From Marinimicrobium koreense (GTDB lineage Bacteria; Pseudomonadota; Gammaproteobacteria; Pseudomonadales; Cellvibrionaceae): a DNA stretch of 64,000 bases. The notes below the pieces were generated by a model. That model did no database searches and had not been told where the DNA came from. It saw only the letters and a program-made list of their open reading frames with translations. The translations under genes and the position numbers were made by a program. Positions 17,140-25,344 of this stretch are shown one piece after another; position 1 is the stretch's first letter, and every line of letters begins with the position of its first letter. The DNA lies in the NCBI RefSeq assembly GCF_003762925.1, contig NZ_RJUK01000004.1:62001-126000 (forward strand), given 5' to 3'.

Positions 17140-17183
17140 CTGAACTGCCCTATCTAGTGAAGCTGTAGAGAGCCGCCTAGTAG

Positions 17184-17207
17184 AAAGGGCGCCGTAAGGC
17201 GCCCTTT
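17184..17207 (-). terminator. intergenic hairpin between lipoprotein and TonB receptor genes
   Basis: A perfect AAAGGGCGCC-loop-GGCGCCCTTT palindrome lies 40 bases after the lipoprotein stop and 45 bases before the receptor start. Only three T residues follow on the minus strand, so it is probably a weak attenuator or an mRNA-stabilising element that sets unequal expression of the two genes. Confidence 0.55.
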
Positions 17208-17246
17208 CGTTACGGCAATCGTGTGTTGACTCGTTGCAGTCGGGGC

Positions 17247-18923
17247 TTATTCAGCCGCTTCGAACCACAGCGGCTGGGCACGATTGTCCGGGTGCAGGCC
17301 GTAAGTCCATCCCGCGGTCCAGTCGTTGTCAGCGGTCACGCCACCGACAAAGTCTGCATCTACCGGAGTCACCTGAGTGGCGTTACCGTTGACCACCATG
17401 TCGCCCAGCGGCAGGGAGTAGAAACCATCCAGGATGGCCAGATTGACATCGACGTCGTCAGCGGTCGGGTCTTCACCGTCAGCCGCGGTCTGCATCACGT
17501 CGTTGTTGGCTTCGAGGAAGGCACGAGTGGTGGTGCTGTCCGGCAGCGGGCCGCCGTTGGTCAGGGTGGCACAGGCGATGATGGACTCTTCTATCACCAG
17601 GTCACCGTCCTGAGCCGCCTGCAGACCTTCAGCCGATTCGATGCGAACACAGTAGTTATCGTCCGCCTGGTCACCCATGTAAGCGGTGGTCAGGATGGAG
17701 TTGCGGATGGTCGGGAAGTGCGCTTCCCGGATGCGCCAGCCGTGGCCATCAGCATGAGTACCCGCCGCATTCGGAGAGACGATACAGGTCAGGTTATTGA
17801 TGGTAGCGCGAGAGTTCAGGCCGCGAGCCACGAAATCGTCGATAGTGGCCTGATCCTGGCTGCTGTAGCTGCCGATACCGTCGGACTCGATGCAGTGATC
17901 GCCATCGGTCTCGCCCTGAATCACCAATGCGTTGTTGATGGTGCCGACATAGGCTTCGTCGATATCGATGGAGTCATCGCGGACATACAGACCCACGTAG
18001 TTGTTGATATCAACCGCGCCACCGAAGAACTCGATACCGTCGTCGTAGGTTGAGTAAACCTGCAGGAAGTTCACCTCGGTACCGGAACCGACCGCGTTGA
18101 AAGAAATGCCGTTCAGGTCGTTACCCGGAGCCACCTGGGCACCAGTGTGCTTGACCATGAAGTACTCCAGGGAGCCGGAGCTGTCTTCATTGTTGTCACC
18201 ACCGTAGTAAGTCTGGCCAGCGCCGGCCTTACCTTCAGCGGCGATATGGCAATCGGAGGTCGCCAGATCGCCATCCATCATGGTGCCGGTGTAGGCACAC
18301 TTGTTGGTGATACCGAAACCATTGATGATCATGCCGCCCCACTGCTGGACATCTTCGGGTCCTACGGTACCTTCGATATCGGAGGTAGAAGTCACCACAA
18401 CCGGCTCTTCCACAGTGCCTTCAGCAAAGATCTGGGAACCGCGATTGACCACAAAGTAATCATCGTTGGAGCGGAAGGCCAGAATGGTGCCCGCTTCCAG
18501 GCGCAATACAGAGCCGTCACCACCCTGGGCAATGCCAGCCGCTTCCATGTCAGCGTCGTTGTCGTAGCCCTGACCGATCATCAGGCTGTCATTGAAGATG
18601 TGGGCGCCGTCATTGGACAGGTCGCCAAAAACCAGCTCTTCAGAACCGGTGTAGGGCTTGCTCAGGCTGACAAAATCGGTGCCGTATACGCAGTTGGGCG
18701 CATCGTATGAGCCCTGGAAGGTCTCGCCGTCTTGTTCATAGGAGGCACAGGGGTTATCTACGGTTTCGCCACCTCCACCACCACTGGTGTTATTGTTGCT
18801 GTTATCGCCAACTGAGTTGTCGACACTGGACTGGTTGCGGGCATCGATCTCGATATCGCCGCCGCCACAAGCCGCCAGCACTGCAGTCAAAGCGGTTACG
18901 CTAACAAGGGTCGTGATTTTCAT
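17247..18923 (-). CDS. predicted outer-membrane lipoprotein with beta-helix-like repeats
   Basis: This is a 558-residue predicted lipoprotein of unknown function. The signal 'MKITTLVSVTALTAVLAAC' places the lipobox cysteine at residue 19. A low-complexity Asn/Gly/Ser linker follows. The body has repeated short strand-turn patterns typical of right-handed beta-helices ('GGDGSVLRLEAGTILAFRSN', 'DDYFVVNRGSQIFAEGTVEE', 'LNGISFNAVGSGTEVNFLQV'). It is rich in Asp and Asn, and paired cysteines ('CAYTG...DCHIA', 'DHCIES', 'LTCIVS') may form disulfides. The ATG at 18923 has AGGAG 10 bases upstream. It is the first gene of a unit with the TonB receptor and lies under PHO-box-like repeats. A surface-exposed capture or processing partner of the receptor is plausible; the function is not recognised. 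Confidence 0.82.
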   Translation of the reverse strand: MKITTLVSVTALTAVLAACGGGDIEIDARNQSSVDNSVGDNSNNNTSGGGGGETVDNPCASYEQDGETFQGSYDAPNCVYGTDFVSLSKPYTGSEELVFGDLSNDGAHIFNDSLMIGQGYDNDADMEAAGIAQGGDGSVLRLEAGTILAFRSNDDYFVVNRGSQIFAEGTVEEPVVVTSTSDIEGTVGPEDVQQWGGMIINGFGITNKCAYTGTMMDGDLATSDCHIAAEGKAGAGQTYYGGDNNEDSSGSLEYFMVKHTGAQVAPGNDLNGISFNAVGSGTEVNFLQVYSTYDDGIEFFGGAVDINNYVGLYVRDDSIDIDEAYVGTINNALVIQGETDGDHCIESDGIGSYSSQDQATIDDFVARGLNSRATINNLTCIVSPNAAGTHADGHGWRIREAHFPTIRNSILTTAYMGDQADDNYCVRIESAEGLQAAQDGDLVIEESIIACATLTNGGPLPDSTTTRAFLEANNDVMQTAADGEDPTADDVDVNLAILDGFYSLPLGDMVVNGNATQVTPVDADFVGGVTADNDWTAGWTYGLHPDNRAQPLWFEAAE

Positions 18924-19058
18924 AGGTTGAGCACTCCTGATGGATCGCTTTTTTTGAAAACGGGGACTACCGGCCTCGACCCATAGTCCATGTCTGGTCG
19001 GAGAAAGCCTTGCAAGCAACTCGGCTCATCTCGTCGTGTGGCGCCTATGTTCAACAAG

Positions 19059-19102
19059 TTTTATGAATCTTGGGCGACAGTTTTGTGAAGGTTTTGTGAC
19101 GA
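19059..19102 (-). promoter_or_regulatory. tandem PHO-box-like repeats (four 11-bp units)
   Basis: On the minus strand four consecutive 11-base units occur: CGTCACAAAAC, CTTCACAAAAC, TGTCGCCCAAG, ATTCATAAAAC. Three end in AAAC after a TCAYA core. The PhoB site is built from 11-bp units of the form CTGTCAT plus an A/T-rich 4-mer, and both spacing and core fit. A weak -10 (CATAGG) follows about 10 bases on. The next start codon is that of the lipoprotein gene, about 135 bases downstream. Confidence 0.72.
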
Positions 19103-19153
19103 GCACCGGAGGGGAGGCACCGATGGGCCGGTTGACGGTAGGCGCCGGAATTC

Positions 19154-19182
19154 TTGACAGCCACCCCCTCCCTGCCTAGGAT
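19154..19182 (+). promoter_or_regulatory. sigma-70 promoter of ispB
   Basis: TTGACA (19154-19159), a 17-base spacer and TAGGAT (19177-19182). Transcription should start near 19189, which rules out upstream in-frame starts and supports the ATG at 19217. Confidence 0.8.
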
Positions 19183-19216
19183 GCCTTTCCTTTATCAGCA
19201 ACAGAGCCCAAGCCCC

Positions 19217-20179
19217 ATGCTGCCTTTCCACCAGGTTGTTGCGGACGATTTCGAAGCCGTTAACCAGCGCATCATCGAACAGCTCCACTCCGATGTAGAG
19301 CTGGTCGAGAATATTGGTCACTACCTTATTGAAGCCGGGGGCAAGCGATTGCGCCCGCTGATGGTGCTGCTCACTTGCCGGGCACTGGACTATAGAGGAC
19401 AGGACAATCTGGACCTGGCGGCGATCATCGAGTTCATCCACACCGCCACCCTGCTCCACGACGATGTGGTCGACACCTCGGAGCGCCGGCGCGGGCGCAT
19501 TACCGCCAACGCCCAGTGGGGTAACGCCCCGGCGGTGCTGGTGGGGGACTTCCTGTATTCCCGGGCATTTCAGATGATGGTGGCCATTGGCAGTATGGAC
19601 ATCATGTCGGTGCTGTCGGAAACCACTAACCGTATCGCGGAGGGCGAGGTCCAGCAGTTGGTCAACGCCAAGGACCCCGCCGTCACGGAGAGCAATTACT
19701 TCTCAGTGATCGACAAAAAGACGGCCATCCTGTTTGCCTCAGCCTGCGAAGTGGCAGCGGTTCTCAGCGAGGCAGCCCCCGACCAGCGCCAGGCGCTGAG
19801 GGCCTACGGCCACCACGTCGGTATGGCCTTTCAGCTGGTAGACGATGCGCTCGACTATCAGGGAGACGCCGAGGCCCTGGGCAAGAACGTCGGTGACGAC
19901 CTGGCGGAGGGTAAACCCACCCTGCCCCTGATTTATGCTATGCAGACGGGAACACCGGACCAGAAGGCGCTGGTGGCAGGTGCGATCCGGGCGGGAGACA
20001 CCACAAAGCTGCCGGAGATCCTGCGCATCGTCGAGGAAACTGGCGCCATGGAATACACGCTCGAGCGCGCTCGCGCCCAGGTCGCCAGCGCCAGGGCACA
20101 GCTGGCGGCCCTGCCAGAGAACGCCTACACCCGGGCCATGGCCGAGGTGGCGGAGTTCGCCCTGGCCCGGACTCACTAG
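19217..20179 (+). CDS. ispB: octaprenyl diphosphate synthase
   Basis: This 320-residue trans-prenyltransferase builds the long isoprenoid side chain of ubiquinone from farnesyl diphosphate and isopentenyl diphosphate. Both aspartate-rich motifs are present: 'LLHDDVVDTSERRRG' at about residues 80-94 (first DDxxD) and 'QLVDDALDYQGD' at about 207-217 (second). The allylic-binding 'GGKRLRPLMVLL' is at about 41-52. I chose ATG at 19217 because the promoter -10 box covers an earlier ATG at 19181, and because the resulting N-terminus has the usual family length. No strong ribosome site is visible. Unlike in enterobacteria, it is not next to rplU-rpmA here. Confidence 0.93.
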   Translation: MLPFHQVVADDFEAVNQRIIEQLHSDVELVENIGHYLIEAGGKRLRPLMVLLTCRALDYRGQDNLDLAAIIEFIHTATLLHDDVVDTSERRRGRITANAQWGNAPAVLVGDFLYSRAFQMMVAIGSMDIMSVLSETTNRIAEGEVQQLVNAKDPAVTESNYFSVIDKKTAILFASACEVAAVLSEAAPDQRQALRAYGHHVGMAFQLVDDALDYQGDAEALGKNVGDDLAEGKPTLPLIYAMQTGTPDQKALVAGAIRAGDTTKLPEILRIVEETGAMEYTLERARAQVASARAQLAALPENAYTRAMAEVAEFALARTH

Positions 20180-20204
20180 ACAAGCTCCCCACAGTCGGTA
20201 GAAT
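20177..20204 (+). promoter_or_regulatory. possible fabA promoter
   Basis: TAGACA (20177-20182), a 16-base spacer and TAGAAT (20199-20204). The -35 overlaps the ispB stop codon. It would give a leader of about 70 bases before fabA. Confidence 0.45.
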
Positions 20205-20279
20205 GGCGACCTTTGCCGCCCTGAATCCACCCGCAACGGTGACCGATGGGCCGATATAGACTGTAACAGAGCCCCTATT

Positions 20280-20804
20280 ATGAACGCCTTTGCCCAAAAG
20301 AACGCCTACAGCCGTGACGAACTGCTCGAGTGTGGCCACGGCCGCCTGTTTGGCCCCGGCAACGCCCAGTTGCCCGTGCCCAATATGCTGATGCTCGACC
20401 GGATCGCCCATATCAGCGAAACGGGCGGGGAATTCAGCAAAGGCGAAATCATCGCCGAGCTCGATATTTCTCCCGACCTGTGGTTCTTTGACTGCCACTT
20501 CCCCGGCGACCCGGTTATGCCCGGCTGTCTGGGCCTGGACGCCATGTGGCAACTGGTGGGTTTTTTCCTGGGCTGGAAGGGCAACCCCGGTAAGGGACGG
20601 GCCCTGGGCTGTGGTGAAGTGAAATTCACCGGGCAGATTCTGCCCACCGCCAAAAAAATCACCTATCACATCAACCTGAAGCGGGTCATTGAGCGCAAGC
20701 TGATCATGGGCATCGCCGACGGCCGGGTATCCGTCGATGGCAAAGACATCTACTTTGCCAAGGATTTGCGCGTTGGTCTGTTTCAGAACACTGATTCCTT
20801 CTAA
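20280..20804 (+). CDS. fabA: 3-hydroxydecanoyl-ACP dehydratase/isomerase
   Basis: This 174-residue bifunctional dehydratase/isomerase introduces the cis double bond in anaerobic unsaturated fatty acid synthesis. The hot-dog fold active site is intact: '[20 protein letters not shown]' carries His73 and Asp87, equivalent to His70 and Asp84 of the E. coli enzyme. Its length equals that of typical FabA. It is followed 134 bases later by fabB, its pathway partner; the fabAB pairing is typical of pseudomonads and relatives. The ribosome site is weak (AGAG, about 8 bases upstream). Confidence 0.96.
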   Translation: MNAFAQKNAYSRDELLECGHGRLFGPGNAQLPVPNMLMLDRIAHISETGGEFSKGEIIAELDISPDLWFFDCHFPGDPVMPGCLGLDAMWQLVGFFLGWKGNPGKGRALGCGEVKFTGQILPTAKKITYHINLKRVIERKLIMGIADGRVSVDGKDIYFAKDLRVGLFQNTDSF

Positions 20805-20886
20805 ATCGGGCAGCCGGGCCAGCCCGTGGCGCTGAACTCAGCTTCTGTCGAGCGGTCCAATCCCCGCCCCGACAGAGCGGTTTGTA

Positions 20887-20895
20887 TGGCATAAT
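20887..20895 (+). promoter_or_regulatory. possible extended -10 element for fabB
   Basis: TGGCATAAT is an extended -10 (TGn plus CATAAT) about 45 bases before fabB, with no convincing -35. The fabA-fabB gap of 134 bases makes a separate promoter plausible. Confidence 0.35.
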
Positions 20896-20938
20896 GGCGC
20901 CCACTGCTTCCGCTACAAACAGAGATAAGAGGTAGCCT

Positions 20939-22156
20939 ATGAAACGCGTTGTAGTTACCGGCATGGGCATTGTGTCCTGCTTAGGTAATGATATTGCCAC
21001 CGTACTCGAGGCATTACGCGCAGGCCGTTCCGGCATCAAATTTCAGGACAGCTATGCCGAGATGGGTTTCCGCAGCCAGGTCGCGGGCTCCATCGACATT
21101 GACCTGAAAGAGCGCATTGATCGCAAAGTGCTTCGCTTCATGGGCGATGCGGCGGCCTTTGCCTATATTTCCATGGATCAGGCCATTGCTGACGCCGGCC
21201 TCGATGAGTCGCTGGTGTCAAACGAGCGCACCGGCATCATCATGGGCTCTGGCGGCGCCTCCTCCAAGAACCTGGTGGAAGCGGCCGACGTACTGCGGGA
21301 GAAAGGCCTGAAGCGGGTCGGTCCCTACCGGGTCACCCAGACCATGGGCAGCACCACCTCGGCCTGTCTGGCCACTCCGTTCAAGATCAAGGGGCTGAAC
21401 TACTCCATTTCCTCCGCCTGCGCCACCAGTGCCCACTGTATTGGCAGCGCCATGGAGCAGATCCAACTGGGCAAACAGGACATCGTGTTTGCCGGTGGTG
21501 GTGAGGAAGAGCATTGGTCGCTGACCTGCCTGTTTGACGCCATGGGTGCCCTGTCCACCAAGTACAACGACAACCCTGAACAAGCATCGCGCGCCTATGA
21601 TGCGGAGCGCGACGGTTTTGTCATTGCCGGTGGTGGTGGCTGCCTGGTACTGGAAGAATATGAACATGCCAAGGCTCGCGGCGCCAAAATCTACGCCGAA
21701 CTGGTTGGCTACGGCGCCAACTCTGACGGTTATGACATGGTGGCCCCTTCCGGTGAAGGCGCCATTCGCTGTATGAAGCAGGCCCTGGCGACCACCGACG
21801 GGGATATTGATTACATCAACTCCCACGGTACCAGTACGCCGGTGGGCGACCTGGCTGAGCTGAAGGCCATTCGCGCCACCTTTACCGACAAGGTGCCGAC
21901 CATCAGCTCCACTAAATCCCTCACCGGGCATTCTCTGGGTGCCACCGGCGTACAGGAGGCCATCTACAGCCTCCTGATGATGAAGCACGACTTCATCTGT
22001 GCCTCGGCGAACATCACCCAGTTGGACCCTGAAGCGGAAGGGCTGCCGATCGCGACCGAGCGTCAGGATGGGGTGACTCTGGAGCGGGTCATGTCCAACA
22101 GCTTCGGTTTTGGCGGCACCAATGCCTGCCTGGTGTTCCAGCGCATGGCCGACTGA
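20939..22156 (+). CDS. fabB: beta-ketoacyl-ACP synthase I
   Basis: This 405-residue condensing enzyme elongates the cis-3-decenoyl chain made by FabA and is needed for unsaturated fatty acids. The catalytic triad is complete: Cys161 in '[10 protein letters not shown]', His296 in '[12 protein letters not shown]' and His331 in '[11 protein letters not shown]'. The N-terminus '[20 protein letters not shown]' and the C-terminal '[15 protein letters not shown]' are typical. AAGAGG precedes the ATG by about 6 bases. A bidirectional terminator follows. Confidence 0.97.
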   Translation: MKRVVVTGMGIVSCLGNDIATVLEALRAGRSGIKFQDSYAEMGFRSQVAGSIDIDLKERIDRKVLRFMGDAAAFAYISMDQAIADAGLDESLVSNERTGIIMGSGGASSKNLVEAADVLREKGLKRVGPYRVTQTMGSTTSACLATPFKIKGLNYSISSACATSAHCIGSAMEQIQLGKQDIVFAGGGEEEHWSLTCLFDAMGALSTKYNDNPEQASRAYDAERDGFVIAGGGGCLVLEEYEHAKARGAKIYAELVGYGANSDGYDMVAPSGEGAIRCMKQALATTDGDIDYINSHGTSTPVGDLAELKAIRATFTDKVPTISSTKSLTGHSLGATGVQEAIYSLLMMKHDFICASANITQLDPEAEGLPIATERQDGVTLERVMSNSFGFGGTNACLVFQRMAD

Positions 22157-22177
22157 ACCGCCAGATCCCGTTCAGAT

Positions 22178-22217
22178 GGACATAAAAAACGCGGCATCGG
22201 CCGCGTTTTTTATGTCC
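22178..22217. terminator. bidirectional intrinsic terminator
   Basis: A long palindrome (GGACATAAAAAACGCGG / CCGCGTTTTTTATGTCC) with a GC core and flanking A and T runs serves both convergent genes, fabB and the RmlD-like gene. Confidence 0.93.
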
Positions 22218-22231
22218 GGACTTCCGGCTGA

Positions 22232-23098
22232 TCAACCCTGGCGCTGGTGCAGCCACTGTTTGACCATAGGTACCAGGTAGGGCTCCCAAGCCCTTGCCTG
22301 TACGCCAAAGCCATCCCGCAGGCGCCGCCCACCCAACACCGCGCTTATAGGCTCATCCGGAGGCAAGGACTCCAGCCTCGTCAGCTCGACCCCCTCCGGC
22401 ATGCTGTCAAGCTGGCCCAGTACGGCAATCACCTTTTCCGCAAAATCCGCTTCGCTGCAGGGCTCGCGACTGGCGTAATGCATGACCCCCCAGTTCTCCG
22501 CCCCACAGCTGATCTGTTTGACCACGCCCACGATCACTCGGGCCGCATCGGACAGCGCCGTGGGTGACCCTTTCAGTCGGACATGGACCGGCACCTCCCC
22601 CTGACCACTGAAAATCGCGCCAAGAAGGCGGGTCAGGCGGTTGTCACCATAGCTGCCAATCATCCAGCTCAGGCGGAGAATCAACCGCTTCGACAGCGCC
22701 CCGGTCACCGCCTGCTCGGCCGCCAACCAGGCGCGCCCGGCGTCACTTTGGGGCATGGGTTCGTCTTTTTCGGCATGACTGCTTTTGTTATCCCCGCCAA
22801 AGACCTGATAGCTGGACAGCTGGATCATGGGCAGGCGCTGCTCCTCGCAAACCTGAGCCAGGATGGCGGCGGCCCGGGGGATCAGGGAGCAGTGAGCGCT
22901 ATCGGGCCGATCGGCCCAACCCAGGGTGTTGATCACCAGCCTGGGGCGCTGATGCTCGATCCAGGCGCGAACCTCCCCGATATCGGTCCAGTTAAGTCGG
23001 GCCGACTCGGGCATGATCAGCGCAAAGGGTTCGCGCTCAAGCTCGTGCTCGAGCGCTTTGCCCAGGGCATGGGAGGCGTCAGTCAACAGCAGTTTCAA
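22232..23098 (-). CDS. RmlD-like NAD-binding protein, degenerate active site
   Basis: This is a short-chain-reductase-like protein of about 288 residues related to dTDP-4-dehydrorhamnose reductase (RmlD). The N-terminus 'LKLLLTDASHALGKALEHEL' keeps the strand but has lost the normal GxxGxxG glycines. 'LVINTLGWADRPDSAHC' and 'IQLSSYQVFGG' match RmlD positions. The catalytic YxxxK appears replaced ('AWLAAEQAV'). Binding without catalysis, or altered chemistry, is possible. I chose TTG at 23098 because AGGTGAG lies 9 bases upstream and the fold then starts at residue 1; a TTG at 23107 is an alternative. It follows ssb closely (26 bases), and no rhamnose operon is nearby. Confidence 0.75.
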   Translation of the reverse strand: MKLLLTDASHALGKALEHELEREPFALIMPESARLNWTDIGEVRAWIEHQRPRLVINTLGWADRPDSAHCSLIPRAAAILAQVCEEQRLPMIQLSSYQVFGGDNKSSHAEKDEPMPQSDAGRAWLAAEQAVTGALSKRLILRLSWMIGSYGDNRLTRLLGAIFSGQGEVPVHVRLKGSPTALSDAARVIVGVVKQISCGAENWGVMHYASREPCSEADFAEKVIAVLGQLDSMPEGVELTRLESLPPDEPISAVLGGRRLRDGFGVQARAWEPYLVPMVKQWLHQRQG

Positions 23099-23124
23099 AC
23101 GCGGCAACTCACCTGGACGTGGCT

Positions 23125-23673
23125 TTAGAACGGAATGTCATCATCAAAGCTGTCAAAGCCGCCGGCTGGCTGCTGAGGCTGGCCGCCGCCCCGTGGCGCG
23201 TTCTGCTGCCCACCCTGAGCGGGCGCATTCTGGGGGCCGCCGTAATTGCCGCCACCTTGTGGCGCGGAGTAATCGTCCGACGGGCCGGACTGATTGCCAT
23301 AACCGCCACCGCCGCCATAATTGCTGTTGTCACCACCACGGCCGTCGAGCATCTGCATCTCGTTGGCGACGATTTCAGTGGTATAGCGGTCCTGACCGTC
23401 CTGCCCCTGCCACTTGCGGGTACGCAAGGAGCCTTCGATGTAGACTTTGCTGCCCTTTTTCAGATACTCGCCCGCAATCTCGGCCAGGCGGTTGAAAAAG
23501 ACCACCCGGTGCCACTCGGTGCGCTCCTGTGGCTGGCCGGTCTGCTTGTCTTTCCACTGGTCACTGGTGGCCAGATTGACGTTGGTCACCGCCCCACCGG
23601 AGGGCATGTAGCGGGTTTCCGGGTCGGCACCCAGGTTCCCGATCAGAATGACTTTGTTGATTCCCCGAGCCAT
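23125..23673 (-). CDS. ssb: single-stranded DNA-binding protein
   Basis: This 182-residue SSB protects single-stranded DNA in replication and repair. The OB fold covers about residues 1-110 ('[20 protein letters not shown]', '[20 protein letters not shown]', '[18 protein letters not shown]'). A Gly/Gln-rich flexible linker follows, then the acidic tip 'DDDIPF' that recruits partner proteins. The start has GGAGA 6-7 bases upstream. It lies downstream of an MFS gene with uvrA diverging beyond it, the same arrangement as in Pseudomonas. Confidence 0.97.
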   Translation of the reverse strand: MARGINKVILIGNLGADPETRYMPSGGAVTNVNLATSDQWKDKQTGQPQERTEWHRVVFFNRLAEIAGEYLKKGSKVYIEGSLRTRKWQGQDGQDRYTTEIVANEMQMLDGRGGDNSNYGGGGGYGNQSGPSDDYSAPQGGGNYGGPQNAPAQGGQQNAPRGGGQPQQPAGGFDSFDDDIPF

Positions 23674-23711
23674 GATGTTCTCCTGTTCGTAAACTGTCTT
23701 AAATGGCCGTC

Positions 23712-23740
23712 AGGATACACCAGCGGCCCTTGGCTGTCAG
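23712..23740 (-). promoter_or_regulatory. sigma-70 promoter of ssb
   Basis: On the minus strand CTGACA (23735-23740), a 17-base spacer and TATCCT (23712-23717) give a good promoter about 40 bases before ssb. No LexA (CTG-N10-CAG) site overlaps it. Confidence 0.55.
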
Positions 23741-23753
23741 TCGGTGAATGGGT

Positions 23754-25124
23754 TCACCGGGCCAACACACACTGTTCGGCGATGGAGGACAGCCGCTTGC
23801 GGTCCACCACCCGGGGGTCCACCTTGAGGTAAGCGGTCCCCTCGCTTTCCACGACCACCACTTCGGCCACGCCGGGAACGGCGTATAGCTCTTCACTGAA
23901 CCGGTCGCTGACCTTGCCTTTGAGCGGAATCAGAACGCTGGCCAGGTAACGGGGCGGGCGCATGCCCACGGCGGCCAGCCACCAGAGCAACACCAGCCCT
24001 ACCGCCACCGCCGATACCGCCGGCAACCCGCCCACCTGAAACACCCAGCCGCCCAAGGCACCGCCGGCAAAGGCGCCGAAAAATTGGCAGCTGGCATAAA
24101 TACTGGTGGCGGTGCCCTTCCCCCCCGCTGGCGCAATCTTGCTGACCAGTGAGGGAAGGCTGGCTTCCAGCAGGTTGAACGCCATAAAGAACACAAACAG
24201 AATGGCCAACACGGCGAATAACGAGCTGACCCAGGGCTGTGCCGCCAGCGCGAGTCCCAACAGGGCAATGGCGCCGAGAAACACCGGCTTCATCTGCCGA
24301 CGCTTCTCGGCGATGATGATGAACGGCAGCATGGCAGCAAATGCGCCCGCCAGCAGCGGCAGGTAGACATACCAGTGATCCCCCCGGGCAATACCGAGGT
24401 CAGCCTCCAGACGCTGGGGCATGACCAGAAACAGGGCCATCAGCACGAAATGCAGCACGAAAATGCCCAGGTTCAGGCGCAACAGCTCGCGATTGGCCAA
24501 TACCTGTCGGATCAGCTCCGGAACGGCTCCGACTTCGCGCCGCCGGCGCGGCGGTCGCTGAACCGTCGGCACCAGTTGCCAGACGATCCACAGCCCGACC
24601 AGCCCCAGTGCGGCAGTCAACCAGAACACCGCCGCGAGGCCGCCCCAGTTGGCCAACAAGGGGCCAATCACCAACGCCAATGAGAAGGAGACACCAATCG
24701 CACCACCGATGGTCGCCATGGCCTTGGTGCGGTTCTCTTCGGCCGTAAGGTCCGCCAACAAGGCCATCACCGCGCCAGCGATGGCACCGCCCCCCTGAAG
24801 CAGGCGCCCGAGCACCAGTTCATAAACCGAATCGGCCTGCGCGGCCACCACGCTGCCGAGAGTGAACACTAACAAACCAACCGTTATGACGGGCTTGCGG
24901 CCGATGCGGTCGGAGAGGATACCGAAAGGAATCTGGAGCAGTGCCTGACTGAAGCCGTAGGCGCCCAGGGCCAGGCCCAGTAGCAGGGGGGTGGCGTGGC
25001 GGTAGTCGTCGCCATAGAGGGTGAGCACCGGCAGGACCATGAACAGCCCGAGCATACGGAAGGCGTACAGCAGTGCCAGGGAGACCACCGTGCGGCGCTC
25101 GAAGGGGGCCTGAACAATCGGCAA
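23754..25124 (-). CDS. MFS transporter with C-terminal soluble domain
   Basis: This is a major-facilitator protein of about 456 residues with 12 membrane segments. Its N-terminal signature 'LLYAFRMLGLFMVLPVLTLY' is followed by 'GILSDRIGRKPVITVGLLVF' (the loop 2-3 motif). The last 75 residues ('PLKGKVSDRFSEELYAVPGV', 'AYLKVDPRVVDRKRL') are soluble and resemble a small ferredoxin-like or heavy-metal-associated fold without the CxxC. I chose TTG at 25124, preceded by AGGAG at 6 bases, over an upstream TTG at 25184. The same gene neighbours ssb and uvrA in Pseudomonas. The substrate is unknown. Confidence 0.85.
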   Translation of the reverse strand: MPIVQAPFERRTVVSLALLYAFRMLGLFMVLPVLTLYGDDYRHATPLLLGLALGAYGFSQALLQIPFGILSDRIGRKPVITVGLLVFTLGSVVAAQADSVYELVLGRLLQGGGAIAGAVMALLADLTAEENRTKAMATIGGAIGVSFSLALVIGPLLANWGGLAAVFWLTAALGLVGLWIVWQLVPTVQRPPRRRREVGAVPELIRQVLANRELLRLNLGIFVLHFVLMALFLVMPQRLEADLGIARGDHWYVYLPLLAGAFAAMLPFIIIAEKRRQMKPVFLGAIALLGLALAAQPWVSSLFAVLAILFVFFMAFNLLEASLPSLVSKIAPAGGKGTATSIYASCQFFGAFAGGALGGWVFQVGGLPAVSAVAVGLVLLWWLAAVGMRPPRYLASVLIPLKGKVSDRFSEELYAVPGVAEVVVVESEGTAYLKVDPRVVDRKRLSSIAEQCVLAR

Positions 25125-25310
25125 GGACAGCTCCTGATTCACATGGGTAAATGGGAGGCGAATTCTAACACACTGCACGCCCAAACCCTTTGACCCTAAG
25201 CCTTCATCAAGTCCGGCTCAGGGTCGGGTATGCCCCGCTCCAAACCGGGCGTGACTATTACTCACTACAATCCTTTACAACCCGGGTGACCGCCCCTCGG
25301 TGGGAATGCG

Positions 25311-25316
25311 TATAAT
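25311..25316 (+). promoter_or_regulatory. uvrA -10 box
   Basis: A perfect TATAAT, 28 bases before the uvrA ATG. The -35 region is poor (GTGACC with a 19-base spacer at best). No LexA box is seen in the 220-base divergent gap. Confidence 0.5.
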
Positions 25317-25344
25317 GGGGGATTTGGTCGTTTCGGGAGACATG

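Noticed and set aside
19154..19216. Upstream in-frame starts for ispB
   Set aside because: They overlap the predicted -35 and -10 boxes, so they would not be in the transcript.
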